A DNA stretch of 41,735 nt. Origin: Elusimicrobia bacterium ADurb.Bin231 (GTDB lineage Bacteria; Elusimicrobiota; UBA8919; MWCF01). The position numbers were made by a program, and so were the translations under genes. Where the stretch lies: assembly GCA_002069855.1 (NCBI GenBank), contig MWCF01000053.1, forward strand, positions 1 to 41,735, written 5' to 3'. Shown here piece by piece: positions 1 through 7,450 of the stretch (the first letter of the stretch is position 1; every line of letters starts with the position of its first letter). The notes beneath the pieces are model-generated. The model did no database searches and was not told the DNA's origin. It saw nothing but the letters and a program-made list of their open reading frames with translations.

Positions 1-97
1 GGAAAATAAAGTATTTAAATCCTGGAATATTTCATTCATCTAAATGATGATATAGAATCTTTTATTTGAAAAAAAACTTTGGCGGGATATTGTAAAA

Positions 98-826
98 ATG
101 GTTAAACTCGGAGTAAATATAGATCACATTGCTTCAATACGGAATTTAAGGCTCGGCAAATTGCCTTCGCCTGTTCAAGCCGCTGAAATTGTCGAATCCG
201 CAGGAGCTGCCGGAATCACAGTACATCTACGCGAAGACCGCAGGCATATCAACGACGGGGATGTTATTACTTTAAGAAAATCTGTAAAGACCAAACTCAA
301 TCTTGAAATGTCTGTAGCGCCGGATATCGTTCAATTCGCATTGAATATTCTTCCTGATGATGTGTGCTTTGTCCCTGAAAAAAGACGGGAGTTGACTACA
401 GAAGGAGGATTGGATTTGCGTTCCGATATGTCCCGCATGAGAAAAATAATCGGAAAACTGAAATCAAAAAATGTGCGTGTAAGCGTTTTTATAGATCCTG
501 TTGCCGACCAGATTCGCGCGGCAAAGGATATAGACGCGGATTTTGTTGAGCTTCATACCGGGAAATACGCGGAATCTTTTACTGCCGGTTCATATAAAAG
601 AGAATTAAAAAGGCTGACTGATGCGGCAGGGTTGGCTCTTTCTCTCGGACTTGGATTGAACGCAGGGCACGGTTTGGATTACAATAATGTCTGTCCTATA
701 GCAGCCATAAACGGGATGAACGAGCTCAATATAGGTTACTCCATAATCTGCGACGCTGTTTTTGCCGGACTTTTTGAATCTGTGGTTAAAATGAAGAAGT
801 TAATAGAAAATCCCGGCAAATATTGA
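98..826 (+). CDS. pdxJ: Pyridoxine 5'-phosphate synthase PdxJ
   Basis: Condenses 1-deoxy-xylulose 5-phosphate with aminoacetone phosphate to give pyridoxine 5'-phosphate, the last committed step of the DXP-dependent vitamin B6 route, in the cytosol. The 242 residues match the usual family length (about 240). Visible family motifs, in order, are NIDHIASIRN at the N-terminus, HLREDRRHI with the catalytic-loop histidines and arginines, PEKRRELTTEGGLD, ELHTGKYA, LNAGHGLDYNN and ELNIGYSIICDAVFAGL at the C-terminus. The ATG is preceded by a GGCGGG stretch about 11 nt upstream, so ribosome-site support is only moderate. It stands first in the window, 18 nt before a vWA-like gene with which it may be co-transcribed. 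Its DXP substrate would come from the same pool that feeds dxr further along. No other B6 gene is seen here. Identification is secure. Confidence 0.96.
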   Translation: MVKLGVNIDHIASIRNLRLGKLPSPVQAAEIVESAGAAGITVHLREDRRHINDGDVITLRKSVKTKLNLEMSVAPDIVQFALNILPDDVCFVPEKRRELTTEGGLDLRSDMSRMRKIIGKLKSKNVRVSVFIDPVADQIRAAKDIDADFVELHTGKYAESFTAGSYKRELKRLTDAAGLALSLGLGLNAGHGLDYNNVCPIAAINGMNELNIGYSIICDAVFAGLFESVVKMKKLIENPGKY

Positions 827-844
827 TTTTTCAAAATTCCAATC

Positions 845-2050
845 ATGAGTCGAAATAAATTTTATAAGTTTTTATTGTTGTTTATATGTGGTTATTTTTT
901 AAACGCGCGGTTTCTTATGTCAGAGGACGCGGCGCCGAAAGTTTTTTTGAATATTTCGACTTCTGCTGTTCAGAGGCATATTCCCGACACTAAACCATTG
1001 ATGCAAATTGCCTTAGTGATTGACACGGGCGCGGGAATGTCAGGCATAGATTCCGTAATAAAAAGTCAATTATGGAAAATAGCCAATTCTTTGGTATCTG
1101 CCGAGAAAGACGGCATTCCCGCAGAAGTCAATATCGCGGTTTACGAATATGGCAATGATTCCATACCGGCAGGTCAAAAACACACGCGAAAAATTCTTTC
1201 CTTTGTGCCGGATTTTGACGCTGTCGCGGAAAAATTATTTTTATTAAAATTTCGCGGAAAAAATAAGTACTGCGGCGCAGCTATTTGGGCGAGTATAAAC
1301 GGTTTGGATTGGGATCGCGGACAGGATGTTTATAAAGCGATTTTCATCATAGGAAACGGTTCATTTTTTGACGGACCTGTCGATTACAGGAATGCAGTTG
1401 CCGCGTCGTCGAGAAAAGGAATACAGGTAAACTGCATTTATTATGGTTCCAAAGAGCAGGGTATAGAAGCAGGGTGGGCGGGATGTTCGGATCTCGGCGC
1501 AGGTAAATATTCAAATTACGAGTATGCCGCCAAGTTTGTTGAGGAGCAAACGCAGTTTGATAAAAAGATTTTAAAATTAGGCAGTGAATTCAATCGGATG
1601 TATCTGCCTCTCAGCTCCGGCGATAAAATACGATACAAAGTTATTTCCAAACTGGATTCTTCAACCAAAAAGATGGCATCTTCCGGCGCATACATTGAGA
1701 GAATTGTTTTTAAGGCTACGGACCAATATCTTTCATCCTCATGGGATAGTCTTGACGGTATAAAAACCGGAAATATCAAGGTTTCTGAATTGTCTTCCTC
1801 AGTTCTGCCGAAGGAAATAAGGAATATGTCTTTATCAGAGATGGAGGAATATTTTAACGTTAAGGCATCTGCCAGAAAAAGATTAGTTGATAAAATAAGA
1901 GCCCTTGGAATTCAAAGGCGCCGGTATCTCGCGGAACTGCCGGAAAAGGGAAAAGATAATATTAATGGATCGCGCGCGCTTTCTTTTGCGGATACTTTTT
2001 TAAAAATCGCTGGAGAGCAGGCAGCATTAAAAAATTTTAAATTCAGATAA
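845..2050 (+). CDS. Exported von Willebrand factor A-like protein with degenerate metal site
   Basis: A 401-residue protein with a hydrophobic N-terminal signal (about residues 6-23) followed by a vWA-like fold: a beta-strand ending ALVIDTGAGMSG (D60), a second strand AIFIIGNGSFFDG near residue 170, and helix-rich sequence between. In a canonical MIDAS the first motif is DxSxS; here it is D60-T-G62-A-G64, so both hydroxyl ligands are replaced by glycine and metal binding is doubtful. The C-terminal third (about 250-400) is charged and helical with no family I recognise. The start is the ATG 18 nt after pdxJ; it lacks a clear Shine-Dalgarno but is the only start that keeps the signal peptide. 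It lies between pdxJ and glmS, which gives no functional clue. The protein is probably periplasmic or envelope-anchored; any role in adhesion or complex assembly would be inference from the fold. Confidence 0.7.
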   Translation: MSRNKFYKFLLLFICGYFLNARFLMSEDAAPKVFLNISTSAVQRHIPDTKPLMQIALVIDTGAGMSGIDSVIKSQLWKIANSLVSAEKDGIPAEVNIAVYEYGNDSIPAGQKHTRKILSFVPDFDAVAEKLFLLKFRGKNKYCGAAIWASINGLDWDRGQDVYKAIFIIGNGSFFDGPVDYRNAVAASSRKGIQVNCIYYGSKEQGIEAGWAGCSDLGAGKYSNYEYAAKFVEEQTQFDKKILKLGSEFNRMYLPLSSGDKIRYKVISKLDSSTKKMASSGAYIERIVFKATDQYLSSSWDSLDGIKTGNIKVSELSSSVLPKEIRNMSLSEMEEYFNVKASARKRLVDKIRALGIQRRRYLAELPEKGKDNINGSRALSFADTFLKIAGEQAALKNFKFR

Positions 2051-2067
2051 ACACGGAGAAAATTATT

Positions 2068-3897
2068 ATGTGCGGAATAGTAGGGTATATCGGCGATAAA
2101 GTTGCCGCGAAATTGATTATGGACGGTCTCAAAAGATTGGAATACCGCGGGTATGATTCTTCAGGAATAGCGGTAATTGAAAACGGCAGGTTGGAAACCA
2201 TCCGCGCCGTCGGAAAAATAAAGAATTTGGAATCTCTTATTTCAGATGAACAATATTCCGGCACTTCCGGCATAGGCCATATCCGCTGGGCGACTCACGG
2301 CAAACCCTCGGAGGAAAACGCACATCCCCATACCGATTGTTCCGGAAAGATAGTTGTGGTTCATAACGGAATAATAGAAAATTATAAACAACTGAAACAT
2401 GATCTTGTTGCCGAGGGGCACAAATTTAAATCAGAAACAGATACGGAGGTAATAGTTCATCTTATAGAGAAATATTACCGAAAAGATCTTGTTGCTGCGG
2501 TAAGACAGGCAACATCTTTATTAAAAGGCGCTTATGCTCTTGCCGTTCTCTCGATAAATAATCCGGATACCGTCATAGGCGCGCGTATGGACGCGCCGCT
2601 TGTCGCAGGTATAGGAGAAAACGAATATTTCCTTGCTTCCGATATCCCGGCGTTGCTGTCATATACGAAAAAATTCGTTTATCTTGAAGACGGGGATATA
2701 ATAGAATTGAAAAAGAGCGGTTATAAAATTTATGCCGCAGACGGTTCTAATGCAGAAAGAAAAACACACATAATTGCGTGGGACTCCTTAATGGCGGAAA
2801 AATCCGGATATAAACATTTTATGCTTAAGGAGATTTTTGAGCAGCAAAGGACAATAGAAGATACTTTCAGAGGGCGGATAGATTACGATGACATTTCAGA
2901 GTTTTTCAACGAACTTTCGATTGATCCTGAAACAGTCAGAGATATCGGCAGAATCTCTATAATAGCGTGCGGCACTTCATATTACGCGGGATTGATAGGG
3001 AAATTCTGGTTTGAAACATTGGCCGGAATACACGCTGAAGCGGAAATAGGTTCGGAATTCAGATACAGGGATTTTATAATAGACGACAGGACATTGCTTA
3101 TCGCTATTAGCCAGTCCGGAGAAACAGCGGACACGATAGCGCCTTTGAGAGAAGGGAAAAAAAGAGGCGCGCGCACTCTGGCGATATGCAATGTGATGGG
3201 ATCCACAATAACAAGGGACGCGGCAGGCACTCTTTATACGAGGTGCGGCCCGGAAATCGGCGTGGCATCGACAAAAGCGTTTACAGGGCAGATTACATCG
3301 TTATTTCTTCTTGCCGTATATTTCGGAATTGTCAGAGGGAAACTGACAAAAGAGAATGCAGCGGGATTGATAGATTCTTTAATACAGATACCCAAGGACA
3401 TATCGATGATACTCAACCGTGAAAACGAAATAATTTCCATAGCGAAAAAATTTTTCAAAAAAACTAATTTTCTTTTTCTCGGCAGAGGACTTAATTATCC
3501 GATAGCTATGGAAGGCGCTCTGAAACTGAAGGAAATATCTTACATACATGCCGAAGGATATCCTGCGGGAGAAATGAAACACGGGCCTATTGCTCTTATA
3601 GATGAAAATCTTCCAGTGGTGTGCATTGCCACAAAAGACAAAGTATATGAAAAGGTACTTTCCAATATAGAAGAAGTCAAAGCAAGAGAAGGGATAGTAA
3701 TAGCCATAGCCACAGACGGAGACGAACGGATAAAAGAAAAGGCGGATTATGTTTTTTATGTGCCGAATACAGACGCGTTGTTGTCGCCGTTATTAAATAT
3801 AGTTCCTTTACAGTTGTTTGCTTATCACATAGGAGTTTTACGCGGCTGCGATGTGGATCAGCCGAGAAATCTGGCTAAATCAGTTACAGTGGAATAA
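2068..3897 (+). CDS. glmS: Glutamine--fructose-6-phosphate aminotransferase (isomerizing) GlmS
   Basis: Makes glucosamine-6-phosphate from fructose-6-phosphate and glutamine, the entry step to UDP-GlcNAc for peptidoglycan and lipid A. The N-terminal glutaminase half starts MCGIVGYIGD, whose Cys2 becomes the Ntn nucleophile once Met is removed; IRWATHGKPS and the HNGIIENY strand follow. Two SIS sugar-isomerase domains fill about residues 285-600, with the substrate-phosphate loop S348-Q-S-G-E-T353 and the GVASTKAFT segment. The C-terminus DQPRNLAKSVTVE carries the conserved lysine. Length 609 is typical. GGAGAA lies about 9 nt before the ATG. There is no glmS-ribozyme-like leader: only 17 nt separate it from the preceding gene. 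The next gene has its own strong promoter just after the glmS stop, so glmS probably ends its transcription unit. Confidence 0.98.
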   Translation: MCGIVGYIGDKVAAKLIMDGLKRLEYRGYDSSGIAVIENGRLETIRAVGKIKNLESLISDEQYSGTSGIGHIRWATHGKPSEENAHPHTDCSGKIVVVHNGIIENYKQLKHDLVAEGHKFKSETDTEVIVHLIEKYYRKDLVAAVRQATSLLKGAYALAVLSINNPDTVIGARMDAPLVAGIGENEYFLASDIPALLSYTKKFVYLEDGDIIELKKSGYKIYAADGSNAERKTHIIAWDSLMAEKSGYKHFMLKEIFEQQRTIEDTFRGRIDYDDISEFFNELSIDPETVRDIGRISIIACGTSYYAGLIGKFWFETLAGIHAEAEIGSEFRYRDFIIDDRTLLIAISQSGETADTIAPLREGKKRGARTLAICNVMGSTITRDAAGTLYTRCGPEIGVASTKAFTGQITSLFLLAVYFGIVRGKLTKENAAGLIDSLIQIPKDISMILNRENEIISIAKKFFKKTNFLFLGRGLNYPIAMEGALKLKEISYIHAEGYPAGEMKHGPIALIDENLPVVCIATKDKVYEKVLSNIEEVKAREGIVIAIATDGDERIKEKADYVFYVPNTDALLSPLLNIVPLQLFAYHIGVLRGCDVDQPRNLAKSVTVE

Positions 3898-3923
3898 AAA
3901 AATGCCACACTTTTTTAATCCAC

Positions 3924-3952
3924 TTGACAAAATTGACAATTTGAATTATAAT
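3924..3952 (+). promoter_or_regulatory. Consensus sigma70-type promoter of the pilus locus
   Basis: Perfect TTGACA (3924-3929), a 17-nt spacer and perfect TATAAT (3947-3952). A second TTGACA (3933-3938) and a second TATAAT (3953-3958) overlap it. The predicted transcription start, about 7 nt after the -10 box, falls at about 3958-3961, directly before the ATG at 3962, and no Shine-Dalgarno precedes that ATG. It sits in the 64-nt gap after glmS, so it most likely drives the prepilin cluster. Confidence 0.8.
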
Positions 3953-3961
3953 TATAATGGG

Positions 3962-4144
3962 ATGAAAAGGAACTTTAAAAATTTCATCGCTTCTGAAAAT
4001 GCTCAATCAAGTACGGAATATGCTGTAATGATATTCGCGATTTTACTTCTTCAATGGGGAATGAACTTGTTCGTAATACGATTGGGAAAAATGATGGCAA
4101 CAGCCACCGAAAAAATGGCTGGAATTACGTTTGCTAAAGATTAA
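3962..4144 (+). CDS. Flp-type small prepilin (first of array)
   Basis: A 60-residue protein with a short positively charged leader, a likely prepilin-peptidase site at NA|QSSTEY (Gln +1, Glu +5, Tyr +6) and one long hydrophobic helix, as in Flp/Tad pilins. The reading frame is open back to 3851 inside glmS, but the ATG at 3962 is chosen because it gives a normal prepilin leader and lies right after the consensus promoter. This would make the mRNA leaderless or nearly so. Its C-terminus (KMMATATEKMAGITFAKD) is unlike that of the other pilins here. It is likely inserted in the inner membrane, cleaved, and built into a fimbria or pseudopilus. Whether it is a major or minor subunit cannot be told from sequence. 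Three bases separate it from the next gene. Confidence 0.72.
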   Translation: MKRNFKNFIASENAQSSTEYAVMIFAILLLQWGMNLFVIRLGKMMATATEKMAGITFAKD

Positions 4145-4147
4145 ATA

Positions 4148-4330
4148 ATGAAAAGCTATAACGCATTAAATAGATTTTCTATGATTCGCAATGGGCAATC
4201 GTTGGTTGAATATATTCTTGTGGTTTTTCTTATATCGTTTTGGGTTCTCAAGATTGCTCAGGCTTTCGGCTATGTCTTAGACGGCGCATTTGTTTTAGCA
4301 ATATATAATATCGCATATAGCTGTAAGTGA
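4148..4330 (+). CDS. Flp/TadE-like small prepilin
   Basis: A 60-residue protein starting 3 nt after the previous stop. The leader (about 16 residues) ends at NG|QSLVEY, which matches a class III prepilin site with Gln +1 and Glu +5. A single hydrophobic segment follows (YILVVFLISFWVLKIAQAFGYVL), then a short tail ending in YSCK. The tail lacks the charged C-terminal half of the two following pilins, so this may be a minor or pseudopilin-type subunit. No clear Shine-Dalgarno precedes it, so translational coupling to the preceding gene is likely. The assignment rests on the cleavage motif, size and neighbours. Confidence 0.68.
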   Translation: MKSYNALNRFSMIRNGQSLVEYILVVFLISFWVLKIAQAFGYVLDGAFVLAIYNIAYSCK

Positions 4331-4339
4331 GGAGGCATA

Positions 4340-4507
4340 ATGAAAATTTTTCAGAAATCTCAAAAGGCGCAGGGAATGACTGAATATGTGTTGCTTGTAT
4401 TTTTGATTGCTATACTCGCATACATAGGTGTGGAACAATTCGGTAAAAATGTAAGAGGAAAATTTATATCCGCAGGGAACAAAGTTTACGGCCATACAGA
4501 TAAGTAA
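4340..4507 (+). CDS. Flp-type prepilin, tandem copy A
   Basis: A 55-residue protein with leader MKIFQKSQKA, cleavage expected before QGMTEYVLLV (Gln +1, Glu +5, Tyr +6), a hydrophobic helix, and a polar C-terminal half (KNVRGKFISAGNKVYGHTDK). GGAGG lies 5 nt before the ATG, so start and ribosome site are clear. Its core is a near copy of the gene at 4542: 50 bp (4362-4411 against 4564-4613) differ at a single base. The strong ribosome site and the duplication make it, with its twin, the best candidate for a major pilus subunit. Processing by a TadV/PilD-type peptidase is expected, but no such enzyme is encoded in this window. Confidence 0.8.
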   Translation: MKIFQKSQKAQGMTEYVLLVFLIAILAYIGVEQFGKNVRGKFISAGNKVYGHTDK

Positions 4508-4613
4508 GGCCATATAAAAAAATTAAAAAGGAGGTAGCACAATGAAAAGATTTTTTAAAGAGGAAAAGGCGCAGGGAATGACCGAATATGTGTTGCTTGT
4601 ATTTTTGATTGCT
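4362..4613 (+). repeat. Tandem 50-bp duplicated pilin core
   Basis: The 50-bp blocks 4362-4411 and 4564-4613 differ at one base (a silent T/C in the Thr codon of GMTEY). They encode KAQGMTEYVLLVFLIA in two adjacent pilin genes. The flanks have diverged, so this is a recent local duplication or a gene-converted core. Confidence 0.85.
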
Positions 4614-4706
4614 CTTCTTGCCTATATGGGGGTACAAACATTCGGCGGCAAGGTTAACCAATCGTTTACGAGAGCAGGTTCAAAATTAGATCAGGCAGCG
4701 AAGTAA
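4542..4706 (+). CDS. Flp-type prepilin, tandem copy B
   Basis: A 54-residue protein, MKRFFKEEKA|QGMTEYVLLV, with the same hydrophobic core as the gene at 4340 but a different polar tail (NQSFTRAGSKLDQAAK). GGAGGT lies 6-11 nt before the ATG. The shared core differs at one base in 50, while the leader and tail have diverged. That points to duplication followed by change in the surface-exposed part, or to gene conversion of the helix-coding core. It is expected to be a pilin inserted in the inner membrane, cleaved after Ala10 and polymerised. About 90 nt without a gene separate it from the next pilin start; I see only a seven-codon open stretch there. Confidence 0.8.
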   Translation: MKRFFKEEKAQGMTEYVLLVFLIALLAYMGVQTFGGKVNQSFTRAGSKLDQAAK

Positions 4707-4795
4707 AATGAAACAAGCCAAGCCGGATTAATTTTAGAAAAGAATTTCTGTGCGAATTTAGTTGAATGTGGATTTGTGAGGGAGCGGTTAAGAAA

Positions 4796-4984
4796 ATGAA
4801 ATTGACCAATAAGATTTTATTGCACAGGAAAAAACGCGCTCAGGGAATGACTGAATATGTCCTAATGGTTTTTTTGTGTGTGTTAGCAGGTTGGGTAGGC
4901 ACAAGTTTTTTTCAAACACATCTGAAAAAAGCATATGATAATTCATCTAAACCCCGATCCGGTCTTCAGGGAGTATATCCATGA
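4796..4984 (+). CDS. Flp-type prepilin, divergent copy
   Basis: A 62-residue protein, leader MKLTNKILLHRKKRA then |QGMTEYVLMV, one hydrophobic helix and a polar tail ending in GVYP. The frame is open upstream to 4766, but the ATG at 4796 has a GAGGGAG site about 10 nt before it and gives a normal charged leader, so it is preferred. It keeps the QGMTEYVL core of the two preceding pilins with a longer, more basic leader. Its stop overlaps the start of the next gene (ATGA at 4981-4984), which indicates translational coupling to a TadE-like protein. It is probably a minor pilin or another member of the duplicated set. Confidence 0.74.
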   Translation: MKLTNKILLHRKKRAQGMTEYVLMVFLCVLAGWVGTSFFQTHLKKAYDNSSKPRSGLQGVYP

Positions 4985-5529
4985 TCCTAATTAGAACTAA
5001 CCGGCCCGCTAAAAAAGCTCAAGCGATGATAGAGTCAGTATTTTTAATGATGATTACATTGGCATTTATCTTTGGTGTAATGGATATTGCTAGGTTTTCA
5101 TGGACAATTTTTCATCTTAATGGTGCTGCCTTTGCCGCAGCTCGTTCGGCGAGTGTAAACTTGTCAAGTCCATTATTAGGACCTGCTGCAGCAGCCAATT
5201 ATATAACTTTGCGTACATTAGGTGTTTCTATACCGACTGGAGTGTGCTGGGTAAATACAAGTGTAGGTAGTGAAATTTCTACAAATAGTGATGCAGGGAC
5301 CGGAGATATTCAAATAGCTATTTGGCGGGCTCATGGATGGAAACCATTAGAAAAAGAAAAATTAAAGATGAAATATGTAGATATAAAATTATATTATTAT
5401 TATCAACCTCTTTTTACTTTGCTAAAATCATGGCAAACAGGATCAATTTTAGGAACCGCGTTTCCCAAAGCAACATGCAGGACATTTACTGAGGCGCCGT
5501 CAATGGCGACCGAAAAATTGTATAATTGA
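4981..5529 (+). CDS. TadE-like pseudopilin
   Basis: 182 residues. The N-terminus carries KKA|QAMIES, matching the TadE/TadF processing site (Gln +1, Glu +5), then a hydrophobic helix (VFLMMITLAFIFGVMDIARF). Directly after comes a typical TadE continuation, FHLNGAAFAAARSASVN, where the alanine-rich helix follows the membrane segment. The remaining 130 residues form an extracytoplasmic domain with two cysteines (CW near residue 90, and TCRTF near 161) that I do not recognise further. TadE-like proteins are minor subunits of Tad pili. It overlaps the preceding pilin by 4 nt and lies 19 nt before a TadG-like gene, so it belongs to the same operon. Confidence 0.75.
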   Translation: MILIRTNRPAKKAQAMIESVFLMMITLAFIFGVMDIARFSWTIFHLNGAAFAAARSASVNLSSPLLGPAAAANYITLRTLGVSIPTGVCWVNTSVGSEISTNSDAGTGDIQIAIWRAHGWKPLEKEKLKMKYVDIKLYYYYQPLFTLLKSWQTGSILGTAFPKATCRTFTEAPSMATEKLYN

Positions 5530-5548
5530 TGGAGAGGGAGTATTGATT

Positions 5549-6490
5549 ATGAATAACAAGTCCAAAGGGCAGATTTTGCCTCTTGTTGCGCTTACTGTGC
5601 TTGTTCTATCAATGTTTTTTATACTGATGTGGAATGTAGGAATGATTGAATACAACCGCCAAAAGGCGCAGACAGCAGCGGATGCTGCTGCTTTATCTGC
5701 AGTAAGATGCCGTGCCGTTTGGTATAACTCAATATCGACGGCTCATAAAGGGATATCAATATTGCCTGCTTTTGTATGGCATAACAAAAAGAAAGTTTAT
5801 ACTTCAAAAGGTTTTATGGGCGGGACACTTCCAATTACCGAGGCATTACAAGGTATTAGTAAAATAGTGACAAGGTTAAATCAAAGTATGGCTGCTGCAA
5901 CCATGGCTGTAGGCAATGTCGCCGCTTCAATGAATGGCGCAAAAGCACTTATATGGCCAAAAGGTCTGGGGACACGGTTAGTTGGAAGAGATGTAACTGT
6001 ATGGACCTGTGCTGATTTAGAAATAATTGATATTCCTCCATTTATTATTCCTTTGCCTCCGTATGAAAAGAAAAAAATTGAGAAGGCATATTATTGTAGA
6101 ACTTGGAATAATGATGTTCGCAATACCCAGCCCATCAATCCAAAACTTACAATTAAATATACGGTGCGTTATCCCGCAGATGATTCAAAATTAAGTACAT
6201 TCGGAGGTTCTTTAATAGGAATAGGAACTAAATTACCTGCTGCAAGAGCAGTTGCTAATGCAGAACTATATCTGAATGTTCAAAAGAATGCTAAATATTA
6301 TCCTGGTTTCGGAGCAATTGGGTTAGGATATGTACATAACGGTGGATTCCCAAGAAATAAATCTGAGGATAGCGCAGGTTGGATGACATTGAATCTTCTC
6401 GGAATGAATATAGGCGGTGTAGAGCCAGCATCAGCATATCCTATGTTTGAGGCACGGATTACTCCACTTCCCGCGCCATTTATGCATTGA
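5549..6490 (+). CDS. TadG-like pilus-assembly protein
   Basis: 313 residues from the ATG at 5549. An in-frame TTG at 5543 is rejected because the GGAGAGGGAG ribosome site (5531-5540) is properly spaced only for 5549. The N-terminus reads SKG|QILPLVALTV, a prepilin-like site followed by a hydrophobic helix. Next comes NRQKAQTAADAAALSAVR, the hallmark of TadG N-terminal domains (residues about 33-50). The rest is probably exported, rich in Gly, Pro and aromatic residues, with cysteines in VWTCADL and YYCRTW. It has no vWA domain, unlike long TadG proteins. It is probably a minor pseudopilin or tip/assembly component of the Tad-type system encoded here. The N-terminal assignment is good; the C-terminal domain is unknown. 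Confidence 0.74.
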   Translation: MNNKSKGQILPLVALTVLVLSMFFILMWNVGMIEYNRQKAQTAADAAALSAVRCRAVWYNSISTAHKGISILPAFVWHNKKKVYTSKGFMGGTLPITEALQGISKIVTRLNQSMAAATMAVGNVAASMNGAKALIWPKGLGTRLVGRDVTVWTCADLEIIDIPPFIIPLPPYEKKKIEKAYYCRTWNNDVRNTQPINPKLTIKYTVRYPADDSKLSTFGGSLIGIGTKLPAARAVANAELYLNVQKNAKYYPGFGAIGLGYVHNGGFPRNKSEDSAGWMTLNLLGMNIGGVEPASAYPMFEARITPLPAPFMH

Positions 6491-6493
6491 TTT

Positions 6494-6907
6494 ATGAAAA
6501 AAAAGATAAAAGGTCAGGCTTTGGTTGAGTTTATACTTTCACTTTGTATATTGCCACTGTTTGTCGGGGGCATAATTTCTATAAGTCGTGTATATATAAT
6601 TAAGATGAAACTTCATCAGGCGGCACGGCATGGAGCATTTTTAATATCTACAGGTAAAGTAGCAGAGACAACAGTAAGGCAAGAAATAAAAAATTATTTT
6701 GATACTGGCTATCCTAAGGTTGATATGTCTAAACTGGGTATGAAATTTAAATCAGTCAGGGTTTCTTTTCTTAAAGGCGATGAGGTAACAGTATCTTATA
6801 GTTTAAAAATTTTTGATTTGGGAAAACTTAATTTCTGGAAAGGTACTCCTGTGATTGAAAAAACATTTACAGAAACAGTGGTTTGCGCAAGACAGAGTAT
6901 TTTATAA
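6494..6907 (+). CDS. TadE-like pseudopilin
   Basis: 137 residues starting 3 nt after the previous stop, without a clear Shine-Dalgarno. The leader KKKIKG|QALVEF is an almost ideal TadE/TadF site, followed by a hydrophobic helix (ILSLCILPLFVGGIISISRVYII). The usual HQAARHGAFL helix comes next, near residue 40. The remaining part is beta-rich and exported. It is the second TadE-like protein of the cluster; Tad loci commonly hold a TadE/TadF pair, so this and the protein at 4981 may form the heteromeric minor-pilin pair. The next gene starts directly after its stop codon. Confidence 0.78.
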   Translation: MKKKIKGQALVEFILSLCILPLFVGGIISISRVYIIKMKLHQAARHGAFLISTGKVAETTVRQEIKNYFDTGYPKVDMSKLGMKFKSVRVSFLKGDEVTVSYSLKIFDLGKLNFWKGTPVIEKTFTETVVCARQSIL

Positions 6908-7312
6908 ATGAAAAAAAAAGAAGTTGTTTTTGTGCTTTTAAGCATGGCACTAATTATTAGTGCTTATTTTTTTGGTCATTCTATTATTTCCCCTTCTAAA
7001 ACAACGGTAAAAGTTTTTAAGCCGCCGGAGTTGAGCCCCGAACAAATAATGGAAATGAGAGAAAAAGCTTGTGCTGCTCATGAATTGCAAATCAAGGCAC
7101 AGGAGAAGAAAATACAGGAAGCAATTGATGATGCCAAACCGCTACTGAGTTTGATAGAGAAGAATGATAAATATGAAATGGAACAGTACAAAAAAATTTC
7201 CAAACTTCCGCCTCAACAGAAAAAAGCGGCGTGGCGTAATATGATGAAAACGAGATCTGCTCGTCTCGACAATGACTTTCGTAAATTAGTTCGCGAGACA
7301 AAAAAACAATAA
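6908..7312 (+). CDS. Membrane-anchored coiled-coil protein ending the pilus locus
   Basis: 134 residues. An N-terminal membrane anchor (about residues 6-24, VVFVLLSMALIISAYFFG) is followed by a Pro-rich linker and a long charged helical region (about 40-134) rich in Lys, Glu and Gln, likely coiled-coil. There is no prepilin site and I recognise no enzyme motif. The ATG abuts the stop of the TadE-like gene, so it is coupled to the pilus operon and is its last gene before a new promoter. A periplasmic spacer or pilus-biogenesis accessory is a reasonable guess from position only. Confidence 0.55.
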   Translation: MKKKEVVFVLLSMALIISAYFFGHSIISPSKTTVKVFKPPELSPEQIMEMREKACAAHELQIKAQEKKIQEAIDDAKPLLSLIEKNDKYEMEQYKKISKLPPQQKKAAWRNMMKTRSARLDNDFRKLVRETKKQ

Positions 7313-7414
7313 CTGCCCTGTAAATTTTTTATTTTCCGTTTCCCACTACTATTAATAAGTTGCCATGATAAAGATTTAGCTTTTTAAAATCATAATAAAA
7401 TTTCATTCGTTATA

Positions 7415-7443
7415 TTGACAAAGGATCGATTATTTATTACAAT
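7415..7443 (+). promoter_or_regulatory. Near-consensus sigma70-type promoter of the envelope operon
   Basis: TTGACA (7415-7420), a 17-nt spacer and TACAAT (7438-7443), 11 of 12 consensus bases. The -10 box ends 7 nt before the ATG at 7451, so transcription should start at or within a base or two of that ATG, and no Shine-Dalgarno precedes it. An apparent TTG start at 7415 coincides with the -35 box and is therefore not used. The 138-nt gap after the pilus locus holds nothing else I can identify. Confidence 0.78.
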
Positions 7444-7450
7444 AATAAAG

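Noticed and set aside
51..97. Promoter before pdxJ (TATAGA, or TTGAAA with TATTGT)
   Set aside because: Matches are poor and the window begins too close to judge the upstream context.
3851..3961. Longer first pilin overlapping the end of glmS
   Set aside because: The extra N-terminus is the glmS 3' end in another frame and would destroy the short prepilin leader.
7415..7450. TTG start at 7415 extending the LysM protein by 12 residues
   Set aside because: The TTG is the first three bases of the TTGACA -35 box; the ATG at 7451 begins a normal signal peptide.
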